DNA of 64,000 nucleotides from Lichenostomus cassidix (lineage: Eukaryota; Chordata; Aves; Passeriformes; Meliphagidae). Both the position numbers and the translations under genes were made by a program. Where the stretch lies: NCBI GenBank assembly GCA_008360975.2, contig CM039184.1, forward strand, positions 39,831,297-39,895,296, written 5' to 3'. The notes under the pieces are model-generated. The model was given only the letters and a program-made list of their open reading frames with translations, was not told the DNA's origin and ran no database searches. Below, one piece after another: positions 27,501 to 48,140 of the stretch (positions are counted from its first letter, which is position 1; the number at the start of each line of letters is the position of its first letter).

Positions 27501-30500
27501 AGCTATTCTTCAGTAGTTCATAACTTTGGAGATTTCATTCAAAAGTGAAATTACAATATAAAAAGGCAATAAAAATGTAACTCGTAGGGGAGAGCATTTG
27601 CATTTAATATTTTTAAAATTTTCATGAAAAGAATTGGAAAAAATTATAAAAGGACAGTAGTATGCTTTTTAAAATAGGCTCCTTGTTAGATTGTAGGAAT
27701 TCCGAGGAATGAATATGGCTTTATTATAGAATGCATCTCTAACAAAGAAATATAATTTAAATATCCATATAAAGTGAAATAAATATGCATTTTAGTTCTG
27801 CAATTTGTATGATGATAGTGAGGCTAGAATTGTGGTATCCTTTTAAATACTGAATTTTTTTCCCCTTTACATAACTGCATGATGGTAATAAAGAAAACTA
27901 TTTTTGTTTCTTTTTGAATGTGCAGCCACACATGATGGTCTATAAAATTATTTGCAGGGTAACTATTACAAAATGTGGCACCTTCCAAAAATGGCAGATG
28001 TATCTTCCAAATATAGACTTTATTGCGATGGTAAACAGCATGAAAGAAAGATTAACCCGTAATTACTAGGAAGCACTCACATTTGTTTCCTTTATTTGTA
28101 ATGGAAGGCTGACTGCTTGGTTTGACTGAAAATGTTTTCAGAATTTTAATGGTGCTGCTGTGTGTACTTTATGCTAATAGGTATGAAAAGGTTGGGAAGT
28201 TTGAGGACTTTTTTTTATAGCAGAAGAAAGGTTTTGAGTAGTTGTATGGCTCCATAAACTTGAAATATTCTTACATATAAAAATTTATAGTATAACCTAG
28301 AATGCATGTTATACACGCTTATGTAATCTGCAAGATTTAAAAACCATACAGCAAACAGTACAAGGAAAATAATCCAGTAAAATGAAACCTTTGTCTAATT
28401 AACAGAATCTTAGAAAGGGTTATAATGATGTGTTTACTGTAGGGGTGGGTTGTTAGGTTTTGGTTTGGTGGGAGGTAGGGGGAAGGTGTTGGATGTGACC
28501 ACGGGTTCCATAATATTATTAACTTCTTGGTCATTTTTTTTGTCATTTTTCATTGTTCTAGTGTTCAAGTGGGTCAGAAAAACATTAATTGCACTAGTAC
28601 AAGTCACTTTTGGAAGAACTATCAACAAGTAAGTAGCTGTTGCTTTAAATAAACCATCATCATTGTTCTGTGAAAAAAAGTCTGAGAGCAGAACTGTTAA
28701 AAAATAATCTGGACATCCCACTGGATATGATAATCTGCATTTGTTTTCCACAGCTCAATTACAAATATGTTTATTAGAGAAAACACAGATCCGTGGAATA
28801 CCTTTATGTTGCCAAGTGAGGCCTGCACGAGGCTATGAAGTCAGCATGCCTTTATGTGAAAAGCCGTATCACTGGTCAGAAAAAATTTTAGAAGTGTTCT
28901 ACCTCCATAACAGGCTGTTCTTCGACCAGTCAGTGACTAAATTAGCACACACAAGCATGGATTTTAAAGCCTTTTATGTATGTTATGTAGCAGCAAATTG
29001 GACTGGTCTCAGTATCTGCTCACTGAGTTTTAAATTGATTGGTTCTTTTGTTCATACCCTGCTGATAACTGGAAGACACCTGAAGTAGGACAGAGAGGAA
29101 GACAGTGCGTGAGCATAGCTTGCATGCAAAGTTCCTATCTAGCTTTTTACATGTAGATTGACTTCATTGATTTTAAGGGACTTGGCTGTGTAGCCCAGTT
29201 CAGCAGTACTGACTGGAGCCTGCTCTCTATGTCAGACTCTTAGTGCTGAAGGCTACAGTGAGTGGTGCAGCCACAGGAGGAGGCTGCTCTCTCCATCTGT
29301 AATTTCTTCAGTAATGTGCTTTTGCTATCTGTGAAGGAACTTAGTGTGCTTCTATCGAAAATTTGTTTTTATCCTAGCAGGCACATCTCTACAGGCAACT
29401 AGTTTGGAGTTTGCTACAATTACTTACCTGATTTTCATGTCTTTTCTGTGTGGAGCCTTTGTAGAGTCCATCCTTGAAATGTAGTTTTGATGTATATTTC
29501 AATGTAGTAATTTTAATTTGTAATGTATGTTGGTGGATTTCCTTGAAAAGCAGCCTTCTCCAGGTCTCAGTCTGGTATCTGGAATGACCTAGAACCTAGA
29601 GCACCTAAAGCTGAATACGACCTACTGTGATGCCAGTGAAATCAACTCAGATATATTGGCATAATAAGATGAAAAAGAACATCTTATCCACTACTTTGAG
29701 GAGTAAAAAGAATGAATCTACATAAAACATGAAAGACTAGCTCTGATGGTTCCCCTGTACACTTCTTTACAGGCAAATCCGTGACACTGTACACTGGATG
29801 TTCAGTGAACCAATGCTTGTTTACTACATTGGTGTGTTTCGAGATGCTTTTTGGCCAAATGGAAAGTTAGCTCCACCACCGAGAGCCAAGAGTGATGAAC
29901 AAAAGCAGGAGACAAAACAGAGAGCACAGCAAAAACTACTTGAAAACATTCCAGGTGAGAGTACTTTCATTCTGATCATCACAGATTTAAGAACTAGGAA
30001 GGCAACTGGCTAATCAAATTATTTTCCTGTAGAGAAATTATGGTTGTTTGCATAAATAAGGATAATTTTGGCCTTAGTCTTTGCCTCTCCTGCCTGTCTG
30101 GTAAAAGGCATGGATTCATATATTATCGGTGGATGCAAAATCAAAATTGCTGTATTTCTATGCATAATATTCATCAAGGAACTTCAGTCAAGATTCTCTA
30201 TGTGATGGCTCTCTGTGAGCAAATATGTGGCTCTGCTACTTGGAACTACTTGCCAGATAGGGAGAGTGGCACCACCTCAATTACTTCTTCCTCTTGTATT
30301 TCAAAGTTGAAGAGAGAGGCATCTACCCATGCTGTCAGCATTGTGTGTTGTTGCAGATTTCTGTTAGAGGTCTCAGGGCACTGAACATTAGAATGACCTG
30401 CAGCCTGGGCAGAAGAAGATCCTAGAAGGAATAGGTTTTTCAGCTCTTTCCTTTGCCTACCCTTATCTCCCAAGCCCAGGCAGCTTCCTGTTCAGCCAGC

Positions 30501-32510
30501 ACATTTCTGGGGCACCATTCTGAGATGCTCCATCCTGAGTGGGTGGGAGGACAGCCACTCACAGGACAGGAAGTCCAGTTACCTATTTCCAGCTCCTCAG
30601 AGATCATATAAACCCAAAGGCACCTAACTGAAAATAACCAGAATCATTACCTTTAGTACTTGGAAATGCACTTAAACATAGCTTAAATGTTTTTTCTCTG
30701 CTTCATCTGAAGAGAATGAGCTATTTTATGGCTTCACTGAGAGATCTCATCTCCTATACTCCCATGCATTAGTTAGTTTAATCAACTTTTACTGCAAAAA
30801 AGGAATAGGTATGCATGCAAAATATTTGTCATTTGATGTGTAAACAACCCTCCATCTACTCCCTGTGTTATATATTCACCTGCTTACCTAAATAGCCCTC
30901 CATATATGGTTTGTGGTTTTGTTTGATTTTTTTGTTTCTGATTTGCGAGCCATATGTCAGGACATAGCTGAAGGCGCCTTAGATTAATGATGGTGCACTG
31001 AGTCACTATTTATTCTCTAATTTAATGCAAAATGTAAATGATTGAGTTAGAATTCTCTCATTTGTGGGAAGTAGTCTCTATGAAGACTGAGAGACAATTC
31101 AAGTGCTAAATCTGTTTTAAATGTTGTAGAAATCCTGTCTTTGTGGCTGTATTTAAGTGAATGGCTTGATGGTGTGTGAGATGAGACTTGGTGAGGTGAA
31201 CTGCTGAGAAGGCATTCAAGATATCATGTTAAAACGTTGTCATTGAGGGGCACACGCTCTTGTCTAACACGGGTAATTTGAGAATAAGAGTATCTTTTTA
31301 AGCTGTGACCTGAATTACAAGCTGTGTTTTTAGAAGGTTGGTGAGTAGGTACTGTGTATCTTGTAGCCGAGGGCCAATGAAGTGCAGTAACTTTGTTTCC
31401 CCTCCTGTATGGGTCTTTGCGGTTGTACTAGATGATGTCGAAGGTCTCTTCCAACCCTGATGACTGTGATATGGGGTAGTAGAATGATGATTCAGTGATT
31501 CTGGCTGGAGGGTTTGCCTTGCGTGAGCAAAACAGTATACACTGAAGTAATGTTTATTGCAGATACTCTGCAGAATCTTGTTGGACAACAAAATGCCCGT
31601 CATGGTGTAGTGAAAGTGTTCAATGCGTTGCAAGAGAGGAAGGCTAATAAGCATCTACTTTATGTAAGTAACCAGAAGAGAAGTGCTTTAACTTCATAAT
31701 CCTGTTAGCTACTGAGCTCTACTCTCTCAGTATTAAAGCCCAGGGGTTGTGTTTATGAGAGATTTATTTATTAAGTCAGATGTTCTAGATTTGATTACTT
31801 GACTAAGTTTGAATAACAAAAGGCTGTTTAACAGCAGCGTTGCTTTTGTCTAATGAAATCCTCCACCACATCCAACACGCCTGACTTCATAAGGTACAAA
31901 CTAGTTTCTTCATACAGCTTAGAAAAATAAACATACCTTGAAGAATCCTAGAGAAGGAGAGCTCCAGGACTGGCTTATAGCCCTCCAGAAGTTCCACTCC
32001 TGAATTGTTGGGACTAGTTAGAATACGCAGCTGGATCTCACAGTCAGTCAGTCCCTTCTGGCACATTCCAGACAGCAGCCTGTCACACAGTGCTGCCTCT
32101 GCAGCAGAGAGAAGGTGCATGCCCTGGTGCTTGCTTATGATGCTAGAGAGTCTTTGACAGAACAGCACTAGTTTATACAGGGTGGGAAATCCTGATCTGA
32201 AAGCAGTTGCCCTTAACACTTGCCTCCTTTCAACCTTAAGACATTTCCCATGTTCTCTGTAGGGCACATGCTAACTTTTGGATGAAAGAATGAAAGAAAA
32301 GTAGTTGCATGAATGATGAATATAATTGAACCTATGTGCTTCGGTTATCAGAAGTAACTATTCTGTTATAAACATAGCAGAAAGGAGGGCATTTGGTGGG
32401 CACTTGCAACATCTCAACTCTTTTCTGTTTTTCAGGTTTTGCTGGAACTGCTGCTAACTGAACTGTGTCCTGAGCTGAGAGCTCATTTAGAGCAGCTTAA
32501 TGCCACTTAG
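3327..32510 (+). CDS. SNX25: SNX25 (sorting nexin 25), 3' two thirds, 13 coding exons
   Basis: Sorting nexin 25 belongs to the SNX-RGS family (SNX13, SNX14, SNX19, SNX25): endosomal or ER-associated proteins with an N-terminal membrane/PXA region, an RGS domain, a PX lipid-binding domain and a C-terminal nexin domain. SNX25 has been linked to TGF-beta receptor traffic. Thirteen exons with AG/GT borders and unbroken phase encode 615 residues plus stop. In fragment numbering, RGS is about 64-199, a helical linker 200-280, PX about 283-430, an acidic hinge 436-450 and the nexin C domain to the end. The human protein is about 840 residues, so the first roughly 225 residues, including the membrane and PXA parts, lie left of the window. 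No stop or frameshift is seen. Splice joins were inferred by eye from conserved family sequence. Confidence 0.95.
3518..8616 (+). other. SNX25: SNX25 intron with a solo LTR
   Basis: Intron between w1 and w2. It contains a short A-run near 6404 and one solo LTR (7201-7772). No coding segment was recognised; the small open frames show no codon conservation I can identify. Confidence 0.7.
7201..7772 (-). mobile_element. Solo LTR of an endogenous retrovirus, songbird type
   Basis: On the + strand it begins TGTTGTGGTTTCACTCCCAC and ends near CCAGCCAAAGCCAGCACA, i.e. TG...CA termini. Read on the - strand it has a promoter-like TATATAAAG (7493-7501) and, about 160 bp downstream, ATTAAA (7328-7333), so the element points to the - strand. 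I recognise this as an LTR family abundant in songbird genomes; the family name is not asserted. No internal viral genes flank it, so it is a solo LTR left by recombination. I could not find a convincing target-site duplication, so the ends may be off by a few bases. Confidence 0.8.
8617..8748 (+). CDS. SNX25: SNX25 exon w2 (RGS, N-terminal half)
   Basis: A 132-nt, phase-0 exon between a pyrimidine-rich CTTCAG acceptor and an AAG|GTGGAA donor. It encodes 44 residues that begin the RGS fold ([20 protein letters not shown], then [14 protein letters not shown]). An RGS domain normally binds G-alpha subunits; GAP activity in this subfamily varies and cannot be judged from sequence here. Confidence 0.9.
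8749..10474 (+). other. SNX25: SNX25 intron, nothing recognised
   Basis: AT-rich intron between w2 and w3 with a T/C tract near 10018-10042. No repeat family or gene was recognised. Confidence 0.6.
10475..10750 (+). CDS. SNX25: SNX25 exon w3 (RGS, C-terminal half)
   Basis: A 276-nt, phase-0 exon following TTCCTAG, with a strong GTGAGT donor. Its 92 residues complete the RGS domain, ending with the typical motif [20 protein letters not shown], followed by a charged lysine/glutamate tail. Confidence 0.92.
10751..14961 (+). other. SNX25: SNX25 intron with a CR1 tail at its 3' end
   Basis: AT-rich intron between w3 and w4. T-rich low-complexity sequence lies near 12260-12300. The last 200 bp contain a CR1 3' fragment. 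Nothing else was recognised. Confidence 0.6.
14755..14910 (+). mobile_element. CR1 LINE 3' fragment
   Basis: Shows the CR1 3' consensus in + orientation: CCCCATCCCTGGCACTGTTC, GGCCAGGCTGGATGGGGCTC, then CCAGCCCAAACCATTCTATC and the terminal ATTCTATGA-type repeats. It is 5'-truncated, as usual for CR1. Confidence 0.9.
14962..15117 (+). CDS. SNX25: SNX25 exon w4 (coiled-coil linker)
   Basis: A 156-nt, phase-0 exon after ATTTCTAG, ending AAG|GTACAT. Its 52 residues are charged and probably helical ([19 protein letters not shown]), linking RGS to PX. A CR1 fragment ends only about 50 bp upstream of the acceptor. Confidence 0.9.
15118..17560 (+). other. SNX25: SNX25 intron with a GC-rich, repeat-like tract
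   Basis: Intron between w4 and w5. 15330-16300 differs from its AT-rich surroundings (see the separate entry). A pure T-run lies at about 16970-16983. No exon was recognised. Confidence 0.6.
15330..16300. repeat. GC-rich unclassified interspersed repeat with a CR1-like tail
   Basis: 15400-15580 is strongly GC- and CpG-rich inside an AT-rich intron. The tract ends at about 16255-16300 with CAACCCAAGCCCTTCTGTGA, close to a CR1 3' end, while on the - strand AATAAA (near 15630) resembles an LTR poly(A) signal. This is probably a decayed retroelement or a nested pair, but I cannot assign the family. Confidence 0.4.
17561..17692 (+). CDS. SNX25: SNX25 exon w5 (linker and PX start)
   Basis: A 132-nt, phase-0 exon after TTCTCTGCAG and before GTATGA. 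It encodes 44 residues: a helical segment ([20 protein letters not shown]), then [17 protein letters not shown], which opens the PX fold. Confidence 0.92.
17693..22427 (+). other. SNX25: SNX25 intron with a CR1 fragment
   Basis: Intron between w5 and w6. It contains a CR1 fragment at 19840-20280 and a moderately GC-rich stretch at 20870-21290 of unknown origin. It ends in a long T-run forming the w6 acceptor tract. Confidence 0.6.
19840..20280 (+). mobile_element. CR1 LINE fragment, internal part
   Basis: Reads as CR1 reverse-transcriptase 3' coding and downstream sequence in + orientation, decayed by stops: GACTTGGGGGTGCTGGTTGA (a CR1 D-L-G-V-L-V-D type segment), GGCCAATGGCATCCTGGTCT and GTGGCCAGCAGGAACAGGGG. 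The 3' limit is uncertain. Confidence 0.75.
22428..22568 (+). CDS. SNX25: SNX25 exon w6 (PX core)
   Basis: A 141-nt, phase-0 exon behind an unusually long T-run acceptor (poly-T from about 22403), ending GAG|GTACGA. It encodes 47 residues. [13 protein letters not shown] is the PX signature equivalent to R-R/K-x-S-D/E-F, which contacts the phosphoinositide head group in PX domains. Confidence 0.93.
22771..22824 (+). repeat. Direct tandem duplication, 27-bp unit x2
   Basis: Two adjacent 27-bp copies beginning TGTCAAAATGGTAT and ending GCTCTGCACTG. They differ at one base (TATG versus TAAG). Intronic, between w6 and w7. Confidence 0.9.
23137..23250 (+). CDS. SNX25: SNX25 exon w7 (PX, proline loop and helix)
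   Basis: A 114-nt, phase-0 exon after CTACACAG and before GTAAGA. It encodes 38 residues containing the PX proline-rich loop ([11 protein letters not shown]) and the start of the closing helix ([11 protein letters not shown]). Confidence 0.93.
23773..23937 (+). CDS. SNX25: SNX25 exon w8 (end of PX)
   Basis: A 165-nt, phase-0 exon after TTTCATAG, with a GTAAGT donor. Its 55 residues finish the PX domain ([19 protein letters not shown]) and enter a serine-rich linker ([14 protein letters not shown]). Confidence 0.93.
23938..27250 (+). other. SNX25: SNX25 intron, no recognised gene
   Basis: Intron between w8 and w9. 26100-27180 is less AT-rich and holds overlapping open frames on both strands (longest 156 codons, + strand, 26476-26946) that I could not link to any family. 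It may be an old, unclassified repeat. Confidence 0.55.
27251..27368 (+). CDS. SNX25: SNX25 exon w9 (acidic hinge and start of nexin C)
   Basis: A 118-nt exon after CTTCCTAG, ending in phase 1 before GTAAGC. It encodes an acidic hinge ([18 protein letters not shown]) then [14 protein letters not shown], the start of the C-terminal nexin domain. Confidence 0.92.
28562..28628 (+). CDS. SNX25: SNX25 exon w10 (nexin C)
   Basis: A short 67-nt exon between TTGTTCTAG and GTAAGTAG. Its first two bases complete a Met codon with exon w9. It encodes [19 protein letters not shown], the most conserved helix of the nexin C domain. Confidence 0.92.
29773..29954 (+). CDS. SNX25: SNX25 exon w11 (nexin C)
   Basis: A 182-nt exon after CTTTACAG, ending CCAG|GTGAGA. 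It encodes [19 protein letters not shown], then [14 protein letters not shown] and a basic amphipathic helix ([17 protein letters not shown]). Confidence 0.93.
31405..31505 (+). mobile_element. CR1 LINE 3' tail, short
   Basis: Decayed copy of the CR1 3' end: GGTTGTACTAGATGATGTCG, AAGGTCTCTTCCAACCCTGA and then ATGATTCAGTGATTCTGG-type terminal repeats, + orientation, about 60 bp upstream of SNX25 exon w12. Confidence 0.7.
31563..31663 (+). CDS. SNX25: SNX25 exon w12 (nexin C)
   Basis: A 101-nt exon after TTATTGCAG, with a GTAAGTA donor. The first two bases complete an Asp codon. It encodes [20 protein letters not shown] then [13 protein letters not shown], highly conserved in the family. Confidence 0.93.
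31664..32435 (+). other. SNX25: SNX25 last intron
   Basis: 772-bp intron between w12 and w13. A 126-codon - strand open frame (31887-32267) is present but has no recognisable domain and is probably chance. Confidence 0.6.
32436..32510 (+). CDS. SNX25: SNX25 exon w13 (last coding exon, stop TAG)
   Basis: The terminal coding exon after GTTTTTCAG: 24 residues ([20 protein letters not shown] plus four) and TAG at 32508-32510. The C terminus matches the family in length. Confidence 0.93.
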   Translation, partial: VLLELLLTELCPELRAHLEQLNAT

Positions 32511-33440
32511 GTTTGAATCTGCACAATTGGACCACTAGAGAAATGTCTATGTTCAAGAATAGACATGAAACTTATTTTCCTCTTTTCCATAGAGGGCTGA
32601 GGACTACGATTATTTTTAGCATTTTTCTTTCCTCTTGAGTTTTTTGTGAAGTAAACAGACTTGAAAAGATCTGATGCTGTCATAGGGTAGACAAAAAATG
32701 CTGTATAGCTGCCAATTTTTATTTAAATTGTTCTATTTGACTACTCTGTTTCAAATATAGATTGAAAACTAAATGTTCATATATGCTGAAAGAAACCAGA
32801 AGATATTTTAAACATTTATGGAAAGAAATTTTGCTTATAGTGGTAAACTAATGAATGTTGTACAGTTCTAATCTCCTCACTGAGGATCTGAGCATTCCTT
32901 TTTTTTCTTGTGTATTGAAAAAGCCTTGTCGTGCAATACTACATGTAAAGCTATTGTGAAAATTTTATCAGTTTTGGTTTTACCAAAGATTTCCTGTAGT
33001 TTGAAGCATTTGTAAGCAATAAATATCACAACCGGATTGCAGTACTTGATAATGAGGCTGCACTGACAACTGATCGATGAGTTTGACAGCACTAGTTTCA
33101 TAAGAAATATCTACATTGCTTTGAAGTCTGTGTCAAAATTATGTATTGTAAGCTGGTATGTCTTAACAGAATGCCTGTGTTAAATGTTAGTTCAGAGATT
33201 ACTGCTTATGAATTGCTTCTATGAATGATCAAGTAGACATTTAATTAAACCATTCTGATAACTTCCCTGATATTATTCAGGGCTGTTTTATTCAAATCCC
33301 CCAATTTCAAATAACCTTCAAATCTTTCCCTTATTTTATACAATGAAAGAAAATTGTCTTCAGTGGTTGGGTTTTTTTTTAAATTTATGTAAAAATATGT
33401 AAATATGGTGTTAATGCACATCTAAATAATTAAACATCAT
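32511..33440 (+). other. SNX25: SNX25 3' UTR (probable extent)
   Basis: AT-rich sequence after the SNX25 stop. Possible poly(A) signals on the + strand are AATAAA at 33018-33023 and ATTAAA at 33244-33249 and 33429-33434. The end point is a guess without transcript data. No other gene is seen. Confidence 0.5.
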
Positions 33441-34234
33441 CAAAAATCCCTAGGTGACACTCATTACTGTCTTCTCAATTCAGAACAGTTGTGCTCTTAG
33501 GAAAACTACTTGTAATTATGACTGCCTGTATTGTAAGGTACATACAGTCTGTATATTGTATTTAAATTAACATTTAAACATCCAGCCTTCTGTTCCAACA
33601 GTTTCAGAAAAGTTTTCAGGTCGTGGCACAGTTATAAGAAGCAAGGCAAATTCTGCACTTACAAAGTTCCATAAGTAAATAGGCATTTAGAAATGTGCAA
33701 GCTTACCATAGCAATCAGTAAGTTTTCCTAGTGGTTAATCAAAGTATTTTTTGATAAAAGATCCAGCATGACATTGCTCAGGCATACATAATCCTAGCCA
33801 ACAGGTTTCTCACTATTTCTAATACAAACAGAGGCAGTGTGAATGTAATATGAAGGACTGAGGAAAACAGGCCTCATGCTGAGGCCGTATATTTAATATT
33901 TCCATACTAATGTTTGGGTTTTTTTTTTCTTTTCCACAGTTCTGTAAGTAGTATTTTCTAGTTTTAGAAGCTGGTATGGTTTGAATTCTAAAGCTTGGTG
34001 TTCTACCAGTTTCCAACTCTGTTTCCAACTCTGAGTCTCTGCAATCCAAAAGTAAAATGTATAAAAGACACTTAAGTAGATCTAGATACATTAGAAAGCA
34101 TATGGAAGAAAGTATAACTGCTACTAACAAAGTTAAGCTTTAAAAATGGCTGTGGGCTGTATGTGAAAATGAGATAAGTTTAGGTTCAAGCTTTTCAGAA
34201 TATTAAACATATATGCAGAGAGGAAACAACCATT
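33441..34234. other. Intergenic, SNX25/LRP2BP convergent gap
   Basis: AT-rich sequence between two convergent genes. It holds a T-run near 33914 and small direct repeats (GTTTCCAACTCT twice near 34010-34030). No gene was recognised. Confidence 0.5.
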
Positions 34235-34560
34235 TTTATTTGGTTTTGGCTTGATTCATGTGCTATGTAGCAGTATGACATGAAGAAAATACATCTGTCC
34301 CAGTGAAACATCCTTAATAAACCTTTAAGTCTTCAATACTATTTTAAAAAAATCTGTCTTGACTTTATCTGAGTTAGAGAGTGTGAGCTTTTTACTTTCT
34401 CTTTATTTTAGATAAAATGAATCAGTGAATTGCTTTAAATAATAATTAATAGGAAGTTGAAAAGCAAGCAGTAAGTGATGAACAGTCTATAATTGCTGGA
34501 GATTAATGGCTGTTTATTGTAGGAAATATATTTATATACCAGTCACAGTTAAAGGAAACA
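34235..34560 (-). other. LRP2BP: LRP2BP 3' UTR (probable)
   Basis: Downstream of the LRP2BP stop. - strand AATAAA signals lie at 34513-34518, 34402-34407 and 34235-34240. Which one is used cannot be told from sequence. Confidence 0.45.
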
Positions 34561-46449
<11,889 letters not shown>

Positions 46450-46840
46450 CCAGCAGCGCCGGCCGAGCTCTCCCGGGAGCCCCGCGCCCGAGGGCGGCTC
46501 TGCCCGATCCTGCCGGACTGTCTGGAGCCGGGCCCGGGAGCGGCCCCGAGAGAGCGTGGCCGCGGCCCCCGCTGCTGGGGAGCTCCCTCTGCGGCTCCGC
46601 GCTGCCCCACAGCCCCGGCCGGCCGGAGCCGACACCCGGCGCCGCTCCATAGCTGCGCCTGGGGTCCCGCCGGGCAGGGCAGAAGGGGAAGACGGGGAAT
46701 GTAACCATGGCGTTTTCCGTTTGGGCTTTGCTCCACCTCCGGCCGTTGTCCGTGCCAAACTGTGACTCGGTGACAGGACGGGCTGCGGGCTGGGCACCCG
46801 CCGGATCTTCCCTGCTACCTGCCGCTCCTGTCGGAAATTA

Positions 46841-47618
46841 AAAGCAGAAGCTCAAAATGCTCTGCAGAACGCGACTATAGGCAAAAGGAGCAGAAACTCT
46901 GAATGCAATTCAGAGAAAAAGGCATCAGACCATGAAACTTCATTTTAGCAGGCGGGACTTCACCCCTTCCAGAAATCAGAAACTGCTTGTAATGTAGTTT
47001 GTTTTCCCCATATAGATATTACAAAACTTTAAAGGATAATTGAGGGAAAATGCTATTCGAGGTTTCCCCTGAAATGTAAAGCATTGCTTCCACTCCTCTG
47101 GATTGCTTCTGGCTGTCTCTTTTATAAAAAGGGAAATAATACCAAAACGCGTGAGTGCTTTCAAAATAATCTTTAGCTGTGTTCCCAGCCCTTTTTTTTT
47201 TTTTTTTCCCCCCCAGATGATTATCGTCCTTCCAGTTTTGGCAGCGCGATCTGTTTCTATAGCAACAGGGACAGAGACAACAGTCAAAACGGGAAAGTGA
47301 TGCTTGCAGATTTGTGTGGTTAAACCTGTGGCCTCAACGTGATGTTTTCCAGCAGTCACAAGTGACTTTAAGTACCAAAAAACTCCTAAAATTCATCCTG
47401 ATTCACTTTGTGTAGATGATACAGCCAAAGAAATGTACAGGAAAATAAACTTTTTTAAAGCATCAATTAATTACTTTATTTAACAAGCAGAGTGAAGAAC
47501 AATCTGTGACAGCAGCAAAGACAATTAACAATGGGCTGCATGGCTGCTCTCGACGCTGAAGGGTGTGAGATTCACCAGCACACCTCTGTTTATCTGACTG
47601 CTTACACACATTTATTAG
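46841..47618. other. Spacer between LRP2BP promoter and provirus
   Basis: Contains a T/C tract (about 47191-47215) and otherwise unremarkable sequence. No gene was recognised. Confidence 0.55.
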
Positions 47619-47624
47619 AACCAT
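47619..47624. repeat. Target-site duplication, left copy
   Basis: AACCAT directly abuts the TG-terminus of the left LTR and is repeated exactly beyond the right LTR. A 6-bp duplication is typical of alpha- and betaretroviral integrases. Confidence 0.93.
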
Positions 47625-48140
47625 TGTGGCGGCTACTTCTGAAGTCATGACCAGAAGTGCTTTAAATGCCACAGGAAAGTTCTTTCAGTGGGGAGAAGGG
47701 CTGTTTTGAGCAACAGAGGAGATGAATTTGGGCTTCTGGAAGTCGGCTCAGGCGAGGGGACGAGATGAGGTCTCTTCAGCTTTATTGGGGATTACATAGG
47801 GGATAGGAGAATTTGGAGAGACATCTGAAGAGCCCCGAACAAAGGCTCTGCAACAGGTTATAAGGGTACATAACTGGGTGGGTTTACAAGTTTTCAGAAC
47901 AAATAGAAAAGTGAATACAAGTAATTTACAGTCTAAATTTACCAATGTCTAACACTGAGATATGCAGGCGTCGAGTGGTTGGGGAGAGATAATGGCTCAT
48001 ACTATCTGTAATACTTTTCTGGGAGGTTGTTGGGATAATCCATTTCTTCTTCACTTTCTTCTGGCACTTCTCCCATTTCATCCCAATCCTCCACATTCTC
48101 AAGGGCACTGAGTTCTATCTCAGCTGCTTGGGCCGCAACA
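47625..48140 (-). repeat. 3' LTR of the provirus
   Basis: 516 bp. Read on the - strand it starts TGTTGCGGCC and ends CCGCCACA. The TATA-like TTATAA is at 47858-47863 and the poly(A) signal AATAAA at 47781-47786, giving U3 of about 310 bp, a short R and U5 of about 150 bp. Its first 139 bp encode the end of Env (stop at 48002). It differs from the other LTR at 47977 and 47993 only. Its promoter would fire toward LRP2BP. Confidence 0.95.

Larger units (their letters stand above)
27369..31562 (+). other. SNX25: SNX25 introns around w10 and w11
   Basis: AT-rich introns separating w9, w10, w11 and w12. No gene was recognised beyond the exons. A CR1 tail lies at 31405-31505, just before w12. Confidence 0.6.

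Noticed and set aside
28741..29088. 115-codon + strand frame between SNX25 exons w10 and w11
   Set aside because: No splice phase fits, exon w10 joins w11 directly, and no family is recognised.
31887..32267. 126-codon - strand frame in the last SNX25 intron
   Set aside because: No domain, no splice context and no match to the neighbouring genes; considered chance.
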